This document shows, piece after piece, positions 23,295 to 28,516 of a DNA stretch of 28,516 nucleotides. The stretch comes from CBFGTV01 sp965652145 (GTDB lineage Bacteria; Bacillota; Clostridia; Peptostreptococcales; Natronincolaceae), in contig CBFGTV010000043.1 of assembly GCA_965652145.1 (NCBI GenBank), forward strand, positions 1-28,516, written 5' to 3'. Every line of letters begins with the position of its first letter. Position 1 is the first letter of the stretch. Below the pieces are notes generated by a model. That model ran no database searches. It worked only from the letters and a program-made list of their open reading frames with translations, and was not told the origin of the DNA. The position numbers were made by a program, and so were the translations under genes.

Positions 23295-23843
23295 ATGAAA
23301 AAATCCATTGGATTAATAGAGTTTAAAAGCATTGCCAAGGGCATTGAGGCCACCGATGCCATGCTAAAGGCGGCCAATATAGCCTTAACCCTGGCCACCC
23401 CCATTTGCCCTGGTAAATATATTACCATTGTCAGTGGTGATGTAGGAGCCGTAAACAATGCCATCGAGGTGGGAAGGCTAGCCGGGGCAGGCTTTACGAT
23501 CGATGATGAGGTCATTGCCAATATCAGTGAAGAGGTTTTTGAAGCGTTGACAGGCACCATAGAAATTGAAAAAATTACTTCCATTGGGATTATTGAAACC
23601 ATATCTGCCATCACTTCAATGATAGCAGGTGATGTGGCGGTTAAGGCGGCCAACGTACGGCTTTTGGAAATCCGACTGGCCAGGGGCTTGGGAGGCAAGG
23701 GCTTTGTGATCTTTACTGGTGAGGTGGCCGCTGTCAAACAGGCCATTGATGCCTGCGAAATATCACTAAGGGAGACCGGCAGCATGATCAGCGGTGTGAC
23801 CATTCCATCACCGAGCCCTGACCTGCTATCAAAGCTGGTATAG
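23295..23843 (+). CDS. pduT: BMC-T shell protein with Fe-S pore, PduT-like
   Basis: A 182-aa tandem-BMC shell protein forming trimers. Cys38 (ATPICPGKY) falls exactly where Salmonella PduT Cys38 holds a [4Fe-4S] cluster in the central pore, and the C-terminal IPSPSPD resembles PduT. The first BMC domain spans about 1-90 and the second about 93-175 (IGIIETISAITSMIAGDVAVKA). It follows pduS by 29 bp behind a perfect AAGGAGGTGA site. The pair suggests an electron route through the shell. It is the last gene of the BMC run, with no clear terminator after it, only a 5-bp ATGGC/GCCAT hairpin near 23855-23872. Confidence 0.92.
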   Translation: MKKSIGLIEFKSIAKGIEATDAMLKAANIALTLATPICPGKYITIVSGDVGAVNNAIEVGRLAGAGFTIDDEVIANISEEVFEALTGTIEIEKITSIGIIETISAITSMIAGDVAVKAANVRLLEIRLARGLGGKGFVIFTGEVAAVKQAIDACEISLRETGSMISGVTIPSPSPDLLSKLV

Positions 23844-23884
23844 CAGTCAGCCAATGGCAGGGGGAAGCCATAAAAGAAAAGGTC

Positions 23885-23913
23885 TTGAAAAAGCCTTAAA
23901 GCTATGCTATAAT
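23885..23913 (+). promoter_or_regulatory. Sigma-A promoter of the erm leader
   Basis: TTGAAA (23885-23890) and TATAAT (23908-23913) with a 17-bp spacer, near consensus. The start site would be about 23920, only a dozen bases before the leader-peptide ribosome binding site GGAGGG (23932-23937). Confidence 0.85.
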
Positions 23914-23947
23914 TAATTGAATTTTAGGAATGGAGGGTTGTCTTAAA

Positions 23948-23992
23948 ATGGCAAGTTATATTAGATTCCGATTTACAACTTTGTGCCAGTAA
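23948..23992 (+). CDS. Erm leader peptide (14 aa) with R-x-R macrolide stalling motif
   Basis: ATG at 23948, ten bases after GGAGGG, opens a 14-codon frame, MASYIRFRFTTLCQ, ending in TAA at 23990-23992. From memory the ErmD leader peptide is MTHSMRLRFPTLNQ: the same length, with identical Met1, Arg6, Arg8, Phe9, Thr11, Leu12 and Gln14. The R-x-R triplet is the macrolide-dependent arrest motif of that class, here R-F-R. Stalling on this peptide with bound macrolide should refold the leader RNA and allow erm expression. Confidence 0.88.
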   Translation: MASYIRFRFTTLCQ

Positions 23993-24090
23993 TTAAATAG
24001 CTCAAAGGCTCTGCCTGGGGGTAGAGTAATCGGGATTGGTCTGCCTATTTTTAAGGAACCCTATAGGAATGAAAATAGTATGTGAAAAAT

Positions 24091-24116
24091 AAGGACGGAT
24101 AAATCTGTCCTTTTTT
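24091..24116 (+). terminator. Intrinsic terminator inside the erm leader (attenuator)
   Basis: Nine base pairs (24091-24099 with 24104-24112, one G-U pair), TAAA loop and a six-T run from 24111, followed by GTTTTTG. It lies about 100 bases after the leader-peptide stop and would block read-through into erm without inducer. Confidence 0.9.
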
Positions 24117-24277
24117 GTTTTTGTTTTACCTTAAAATAGATTATATCAATGATGTAGAGATACAATTTTTTATTTTGTATTTCTATATTTTGTCGACCAT
24201 GCGACTACGCTGTTAAAGCTAGAGTTATCCTTAACCAAGGATAATCTAGAATTAATTGCGATGGATACTAGGAAACG

Positions 24278-24303
24278 TCCTTGCACAGGTGCAAAGGGTT
24301 TTT
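24278..24303 (+). terminator. Second terminator-like hairpin in the erm leader
   Basis: TTGCA (24281-24285) pairs with TGCAA (24290-24294) around CAGG. Three further pairs follow beyond a bulged A (24278-24280 with 24296-24298), then TTTTT at 24299-24303. It is weaker than the first terminator but has the U-tail. Confidence 0.6.
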
Positions 24304-24336
24304 ATGTCTTTGTTCATGTCGTCCTCCAATTACTTT

Positions 24337-24369
24337 ACCCTTCAGAAGCAGTGCTTCATTAGAAAGGGT
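24337..24369 (+). promoter_or_regulatory. Hairpin sequestering the erm ribosome binding site
   Basis: ACCCTT (24337-24342) pairs with AAGGGT (24364-24369), and an inner GAAGC/GCTTC stem (24345-24349 with 24353-24357) caps it. The 3' strand contains the AAAGGGTGG ribosome binding site of erm. This could add translational control to transcription attenuation. Confidence 0.5.
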
Positions 24370-24377
24370 GGATGAAT

Positions 24378-25238
24378 ATGAAAAGACAAAATAACCAACA
24401 GGTAAATGTTAGAAGACAAGATAAAAATCATAGAAGGGTTCGTAAAAGCAAAGCCGGGCCGAATTTTTCAGGACAGCATCTGTTGCATCATAAAGGAACA
24501 ATTGAGAGAATCATAGACCTGGCTCAGCTTGAGCCCCAGGATACAGTGGTGGAAATTGGACCAGGCAGGGGGGCCCTGACAAAGCACTTAATAGAGAAGG
24601 CCGACAGGGTAATCGCTATTGAATATGATCAGAATTTTGTTAATTATCTTCAGGAAAAATTTAAATTAGTCAATAATCTTCATATTATTGAAAGGGATTT
24701 TTTAGAGGCCCATTTACCTCAAAAGCCCTTTCGGGTGGTTGCCAATATTCCCTATTCCATTACTACCCCGATTTTGCAAAAACTCCTTACCGGCTTCAAT
24801 GCCCTTCAAGGGGCGGTACTGATGATGGAAAAGGGAGCAGCCAGGCGCTTTACTGCCAATGCCATAAAAACACCAAAGGTATTGTATTGGAGAATGCAAT
24901 ATCAATTTACACTGGCCTTTGAGGTGCCTGCCGATTATTTTTCACCACCCCCTCGGGTGGCCTCGGCAGTCGTAAAGATAGAACCCAGAGAAAGACCCTA
25001 TCTTTCTATTGGTCAGCAGCGACAGTTTATGGCACTGGCGGCCTATGCCTTAAAAAGGCCAGAAATGCCCTTAAATGATGTCTTGAAAGGTATTTTTACA
25101 CCTGCCCAAATTAGTCATTTGACAAGGGACATGGCAATCTCATCCCATCAGTCTATCTGTACCTTAAAGGAGCATCAGTGGAATATTTTATTTAACAGTA
25201 TGCTAAAACACGTTGTGCCCCATCGTTGGCCAAGGTAA
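24378..25238 (+). CDS. erm: 23S rRNA (adenine-N6) methyltransferase, Erm(D)/Erm(34)-like
   Basis: A 286-aa AdoMet-dependent methyltransferase expected to dimethylate A2058 of 23S rRNA and give macrolide-lincosamide-streptogramin B resistance. Motifs: a basic N-terminus, NFSGQHLLHHKGTIE, SAM motif I VVEIGPGRGALTKHL, catalytic NIPYSITTPI and a C-terminal HVVPHRWPR. These match ErmD/ErmK-class proteins (about 287 aa, with NFSGQHL and HHKWPR) better than KsgA or ErmB. ATG 24378 lies about 8 bases after AAAGGG; ATG 24372 is too close. The gene has its own promoter, leader peptide and attenuator, and no mobile-element genes flank it, so it looks like an intrinsic chromosomal gene. Confidence 0.92.
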   Translation: MKRQNNQQVNVRRQDKNHRRVRKSKAGPNFSGQHLLHHKGTIERIIDLAQLEPQDTVVEIGPGRGALTKHLIEKADRVIAIEYDQNFVNYLQEKFKLVNNLHIIERDFLEAHLPQKPFRVVANIPYSITTPILQKLLTGFNALQGAVLMMEKGAARRFTANAIKTPKVLYWRMQYQFTLAFEVPADYFSPPPRVASAVVKIEPRERPYLSIGQQRQFMALAAYALKRPEMPLNDVLKGIFTPAQISHLTRDMAISSHQSICTLKEHQWNILFNSMLKHVVPHRWPR

Positions 25239-25322
25239 AGGAGCAAATAGCCTTGAACTAATTAATATGATTATAATAGATGTATAGGAATGTTGGTCAA
25301 ACCACCATCAATATGATTCTGA

Positions 25323-25366
25323 AAAAGCTGTAAGAAAGTAGCGATACCTTCTTACAGCTTTTAATA
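25323..25366. terminator. Strong, probably bidirectional terminator between erm and the XRE repressor
   Basis: A perfect 14-bp stem (25323-25336 with 25349-25362) with a 12-base loop holding a small GTA/TAC helix. The AAAA at the 5' base and TTTT at the 3' base allow termination from both sides of these convergent genes. Confidence 0.85.
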
Positions 25367-25465
25367 TGAAGTATGATTAAAATAATTGCCAATTTATTAT
25401 TTGAAAAGGATAGGAAAAAGGATAATAGACAACAAAAAGTGAAGAATTTCACTTAAATTTGTTTT

Positions 25466-26365
25466 TTATAAAGTATACGGTTCATAATATACTTTGTCAA
25501 TAATTTGATAATGATTAGTAGAGTGAAAAGCCTGAGCCCTTAATACCAGGGAGGGATAAAGATGGTTAATGGGCTCCAGCAAAATATAATCTCTAACCCT
25601 TCGATATTTTCTGCAAATAAGCTCACCACTAATTTCAAAGATACCAATTTCTCCATGTTCTACGGTATCTTTTTTTCGAATAAAAAGGATTGTTCCCATG
25701 GGAATAATCGGCACCATACTATTATCCCTGATAATCAGGGCGAAATCCGCAGGGGGACTGCCATGGGTGAGGGGGATTAAATTGTTACTAAAAATCTTTG
25801 TTTTAGAAGGTTCATCTTGTGAATTTTTTTCAAGGATAAAAGAAGTATTTTTTATTCCTTTATATTTCTTTAATTTATATCCTTTAGCTTGTTCCTTTAT
25901 TTTATTAAAATATTGCGAAGCTTTAAATTTTGCATACTCAAGAATCTCGCTGATTTGTTCCATAGGCAGGGCTTCCAGGGTATTAACTAATTCAGCATAA
26001 TCGTTTAAATTAAAACCCTTTTTATTTAATTCATTATTGATTGGAAAGGTTGAAGGGATTTTCACATGATCTTGATTAGGGCTACTTTCTTTTTTTAAAA
26101 ATGGAATCTTACCTTCAGGCTTCGCACTTGATTTCATCCTATTCGGATCATCATTGACAAATTCTCTTCCCAATAGAAGCCAATCCGTTGAAACATTAAA
26201 GAAATTAGCAATGGCAATTATCGTATCTATACTGGGTCTACGCTCATTTCTCTCATATCTGCTTAAATTATCAATTTTTAACTGATTCATAAGCTGTCTT
26301 TGGGTTAAATTGTGCTTGTTTCGTAAATAGGCTATTCTTTCGCCTAAGGTTTCCATGGATAGCAT
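25466..26365 (-). CDS. XRE-family repressor with C-terminal S24 (LexA/CI-like) domain
   Basis: A 299-aa transcription regulator. Residues about 7-65 form a helix-turn-helix of the Cro/CI type (LTQRQLMNQL, then RYERNERRPSIDTIIAIANF). A polar linker (70-195) follows, then an S24-like domain (about 198-299) with Ser216 in RDNSMVPIIPMG and Lys253 in LICRKYRR. The 37-residue spacing matches the LexA Ser-Lys dyad. The usual Ala-Gly cleavage site is not obvious; the region reads IPLTHGSPPADFA, so self-cleavage is uncertain. AGGAGG (26372-26377 complement) fixes the start at 26365. TGTCA/TGACA repeats upstream suggest autoregulation. It could be a phage-derived or stress regulator; no phage structural genes are near. 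Confidence 0.85.
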   Translation of the reverse strand: MLSMETLGERIAYLRNKHNLTQRQLMNQLKIDNLSRYERNERRPSIDTIIAIANFFNVSTDWLLLGREFVNDDPNRMKSSAKPEGKIPFLKKESSPNQDHVKIPSTFPINNELNKKGFNLNDYAELVNTLEALPMEQISEILEYAKFKASQYFNKIKEQAKGYKLKKYKGIKNTSFILEKNSQDEPSKTKIFSNNLIPLTHGSPPADFALIIRDNSMVPIIPMGTILFIRKKDTVEHGEIGIFEISGELICRKYRRVRDYILLEPINHLYPSLVLRAQAFHSTNHYQIIDKVYYEPYTL

Positions 26366-26380
26366 CTTGGTCCTCCTGAA

Positions 26381-26457
26381 GTCATATTGACATCTTTATT
26401 TTTTAACAACAGATTTTAACATATTATTTCAATTATTGACACAATGTCAAAATGACA
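26381..26457. promoter_or_regulatory. Promoter of the XRE gene with TGTCA/TGACA operator-like repeats
   Basis: On the minus strand TTGACA (26450-26445) and TAATAT (26426-26421) form a promoter with an 18-bp spacer for the repressor. An inverted repeat TGACA-CAA-TGTCA (26437-26449) overlaps the -35, another TGACA lies at 26453-26457, and GTCA-TAT-TGAC (26381-26391) sits near the ribosome binding site. Shared half-sites around the promoter suggest the repressor binds here. Confidence 0.6.
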
Positions 26458-26771
26458 TTACAATAAAACTAAACGGTGAATATATACACTTAAAATTTAT
26501 CAGAATAGGTTACAAAAAACAATGAATTTTTAAATAGGTAGGCCTAATTGTGTATTGAGCACAAAATGTTTTTTCAAGTAATTAAGTTCTACTTACTGCA
26601 TTAAGGATTGCTGCATTAATACTGATACTGAAAAAGTACACTTTTTTAACCCCGGTCAAATAATAGCGGGCTATAAAATTGAAGGGTTAGCTGAAGCTTT
26701 TTAACCTATGTTAACTAGTGCTCGTTTTAGATGGTCTATAGTAGCGTATAGGTTAGTAAAGGAGGAATGTA
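26458..26771. other. AT-rich intergenic region before the small Cro-like gene
   Basis: With the operator region this makes a 406-bp gap between the repressor and the small HTH gene. It is AT-rich with no convincing open frame and no recognised RNA. One inverted repeat, TAACCTAT (26702-26709) with ATAGGTTA (26748-26755), lies just before the next ribosome binding site and may be an operator or leader hairpin. A weak promoter TTGAAG-17-TAACCT (26679-26707) is possible. Confidence 0.4.
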
Positions 26772-26990
26772 ATGAAGGCAATCAAGCATAATAAACGAAA
26801 GTTAACGGAATTTGGTGTATGGGTAAAAAAAAGATTGATTGAGCTTAATATGGATCAAAAACAGTTGGCGGCTTTATTAGGAGTCAGTGAAAGCTACTTG
26901 ACAGATGTTTTAAGGGGTAGTAAAAAGGGCCTTAAATACATTGGCAAAATTAATAAGGTTCTGGCCATTACAAAAAAGGAAACAGGGTAG
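26772..26990 (+). CDS. Small Cro/CI-type helix-turn-helix protein
   Basis: A 72-aa basic protein that is little more than one helix-turn-helix: FGVWVKKRLIELNMDQKQLA, then LLGVSESYLTDVLRGSKKG. It probably binds DNA as a dimer. An AAAGGAGGAA ribosome binding site (26758-26767) precedes the ATG. It faces away from the XRE/S24 repressor across a 406-bp gap, like the cI/cro arrangement of phages, but no other phage gene is visible. Target unknown. Confidence 0.8.
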   Translation: MKAIKHNKRKLTEFGVWVKKRLIELNMDQKQLAALLGVSESYLTDVLRGSKKGLKYIGKINKVLAITKKETG

Positions 26991-27141
26991 GTAGAAGGGA
27001 TTTCGTATAACATTAGAAAAGATGAAATAGTTGTAACCTTACGATAGATAAATTTATATTACCGAATACCAACCAGAATCTAGCTGCAGGGTTATTCCCT
27101 GAGATAGCGAAGTGAAAAAAAGTTAAATTAAGGAGATTAGG

Positions 27142-28516
27142 ATGGAGAAGAATGATATAGCCTATGGAATTACCTTTAGAAAATTAATTGAACTTTTCCC
27201 CAATGCCCTATATGTAATCAAAGATGATGTAATTATTGACTGCAACCAAGCTTCCCTCAGACTCCTGGGGTACGATAATAGGGCTGAACTAATCGGGCGA
27301 TCTCCTTATGAGCTTTCTCCACCACTGCAACGGGATGGACAACCCTCTAAAATAAAGGGAGATACACTGCTTGACCAGGTGAGGTCAGGGGAGGAACTGC
27401 AATTTTACTGGACATATCGAAGAAAAAACGGTGAATCCTTTATGGCCCGTGTTATGTTACATAATATTAAAGGTTTTCTTTATGCAGTGGTGATTGATAT
27501 AGATGAAGAATTTAAGGAATTTGAAACGATCATAGAAAAAAATCAATATGGCTATGGCTTAGTCTTTAAGCAGCATAAAAGACTGCTTGAATTATTTAAA
27601 AAGGCCTTCAATAACAACTCTGAAGGGGTGATCATTTTAAACCTCGAAGGAAAAACTGAATGGATCAATAATGCTTTTCAGGGGATCACAGGGTATGAAT
27701 TAGAGGATTTAAAAGGAAAAGTACCCTATTTAATACAATCAGAAGGTCAGGGGGATACCTCTTATCAAGAAATGTGGAATCAATTAGCAAGCGTAGGCAA
27801 GTGGAGTGGAGAGATTTGGAGTAAAAACAAAAGCGGAGAGCTTCGTCAGGCTTGGCTTAGTATGAATGCCATAGACGAAAATTTAAAGAATAATTCACAT
27901 TTCATAGGTATCCTCAAGGATCTTTCTGAGAAAAAAATGATTGATAATAAAGTAAAAAATCTCGTTCAAAAAGATATCTTAACAGGTCTAAATAATCGCA
28001 GCTATTTTATTGAAAAGCTGGATGAATTGATTGAAAAGAATAAAGCAGAACAGGTACCCTTTGCCATTTTATGCATAGATTTAAACAATTTCAAGGAAAT
28101 TAATGATTCCCTGGGTCACCATATGGGTGATCTGGTATTGAAGGAATTTGCCGGGCGATTAAGTAAGTTAATGAGAAGTGATTTTATATTGGCAAGGTAT
28201 AGTGGTGACGAGTTTTTGATTTTATTAAACGGTATCAAGGAAATAAAAGAGGTAGAAGAATTTTCAAAAAAGGTTATTTCCGAGATCAAAAAGTCCTTTA
28301 AAATTGAAAAGACCATTCTATATCTATCTGCCAATATCGGTATCAGTATGTACCCTAAGGACGGTACTGATTCTGACAGTCTAATTCGTTGTGCTGACAT
28401 TGCTATGTTTAATGCCAAAGAAGTAAAAAAACACAGTATATGTTTTTATAATAAGACTATGTCAAAGGAAGTTGAGGATAAGTTTTTGATTGCAAATTAT
28501 TTGAATCAAGCCATCG
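27142..28516 (+). CDS. PAS-PAS-GGDEF signalling protein, 3' end outside the window
   Basis: An open frame from ATG 27142 (AAGGAG at 27130-27135) runs off the window after 458 codons. There are two PAS domains: about 8-125 (FPNALYVIKDDVIIDCNQAS) and about 145-262 (NNSEGVIILNLEGKTEWINN). A diguanylate cyclase domain follows (about 275-435, DILTGLNNRSYF and DLNNFKEINDSLGHHMGD). The active-site loop is SGDEF (354-358) instead of GGDEF, a variant that can still be active. After the domain the frame continues (KHSICFYNKTMSKEVEDKF), as is common when an EAL domain follows, so a dual GGDEF-EAL protein is likely. No transmembrane segment is seen. It could make or degrade the c-di-GMP read by the upstream riboswitch. 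Confidence 0.88.
   Translation, partial: MEKNDIAYGITFRKLIELFPNALYVIKDDVIIDCNQASLRLLGYDNRAELIGRSPYELSPPLQRDGQPSKIKGDTLLDQVRSGEELQFYWTYRRKNGESFMARVMLHNIKGFLYAVVIDIDEEFKEFETIIEKNQYGYGLVFKQHKRLLELFKKAFNNNSEGVIILNLEGKTEWINNAFQGITGYELEDLKGKVPYLIQSEGQGDTSYQEMWNQLASVGKWSGEIWSKNKSGELRQAWLSMNAIDENLKNNSHFIGILKDLSEKKMIDNKVKNLVQKDILTGLNNRSYFIEKLDELIEKNKAEQVPFAILCIDLNNFKEINDSLGHHMGDLVLKEFAGRLSKLMRSDFILARYSGDEFLILLNGIKEIKEVEEFSKKVISEIKKSFKIEKTILYLSANIGISMYPKDGTDSDSLIRCADIAMFNAKEVKKHSICFYNKTMSKEVEDKFLIANYLNQAI

Larger units (their letters stand above)
23993..24371 (+). promoter_or_regulatory. erm attenuator leader RNA with several hairpins
   Basis: About 380 bases with no other open frame of note lie between the leader peptide and erm. 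Visible hairpins are 24009-24026 (7 bp, TGGG loop), 24045-24078 (7-bp CTATTTT/AAAATAG), a classical terminator at 24091-24116, a 13-bp bulged hairpin at 24219-24249, a second terminator-like hairpin at 24278-24303 and one covering the erm ribosome binding site at 24337-24369. The first lies just after the leader stop, so a stalled ribosome could alter pairing there. This is the layout known for transcription attenuation in ermD/ermK. Confidence 0.75.

Noticed and set aside
23252..23854. 200-residue open frame on the minus strand over pduT
   Set aside because: It is a shadow of pduT: the plus-strand frame has a perfect ribosome binding site and strong BMC-T similarity, while the minus frame resembles nothing.
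24378..25238. KsgA (16S rRNA dimethyladenosine transferase)
   Set aside because: The fold is shared, but NFSGQHL near the N-terminus, HRWPR at the end and above all the leader peptide and attenuator point to Erm(D)-type.
26772..26990. Antitoxin of a toxin-antitoxin pair
   Set aside because: The size and HTH fit some antitoxins, but no small toxin-like frame lies next to it; the next gene is a PAS-GGDEF protein.
1..28516. CRISPR array, tRNA, rRNA or insertion sequence
   Set aside because: No regularly spaced repeats, cloverleaf sequences, rRNA signatures, transposase motifs or terminal inverted repeats with target duplications were seen.

Overview
The window looks like a chromosome segment of an anaerobic, AT-rich, Gram-positive bacterium of the class Clostridia, perhaps an Alkaliphilus-like lineage. 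The taxonomic call is inference. It rests on strong AGGAGG-type ribosome binding sites, sigma-A promoters, U-tailed terminators, a clostridial-style c-di-GMP-I riboswitch, an MtlR-type PTS regulator and an Erm(D)-like methyltransferase. No rRNA, tRNA, IS element or CRISPR array was recognised.

Positions 1-6730 form a hexitol PTS block: the 3' end of one mannitol EIIB domain, mtlR, a complete mtlA (IICBA), a fruK-type 1-phosphofructokinase and a SorE-like zinc dehydrogenase. No mtlD is visible. The dehydrogenase/FruK pair suggests mannitol-1-P -> fructose-1-P -> fructose-1,6-bisphosphate. Next (6731-9167) is a methyl-accepting chemotaxis receptor behind a c-di-GMP-I riboswitch.

Positions 9494-23843 hold the centrepiece, a glycyl-radical bacterial microcompartment (GRM) locus for B12-independent 1,2-propanediol (or glycerol) breakdown. 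A PocR-domain histidine kinase and an AraC-type response regulator are followed by a terminator. A likely operon follows: metK, two pduA-like shell genes, pduB, a glycyl-radical diol dehydratase, its radical-SAM activase, pduK, pduL, a BMC flavoprotein, pduN, pduP, pduS and pduT. In the inferred pathway, MetK makes AdoMet, the activase uses it to install the glycyl radical, and the dehydratase turns diol into aldehyde inside the shell. PduP then makes acyl-CoA plus NADH, and PduL makes acyl-phosphate. No alcohol dehydrogenase is present, so PduS/PduT may carry electrons out of the compartment. A 22-bp-spaced direct repeat upstream of metK is a candidate operator for the adjacent regulator.

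Positions 23885-25362 hold an Erm(D)-like 23S rRNA methyltransferase with a complete attenuation leader: sigma-A promoter, a 14-codon leader peptide with an R-F-R stalling motif, terminator-like hairpins and a hairpin covering the erm ribosome binding site. The last part (25466-28516) has an XRE/S24 repressor on the minus strand with TGTCA/TGACA operator-like repeats, a small Cro-like protein and the 5' part of a PAS-PAS-GGDEF protein that runs off the window.
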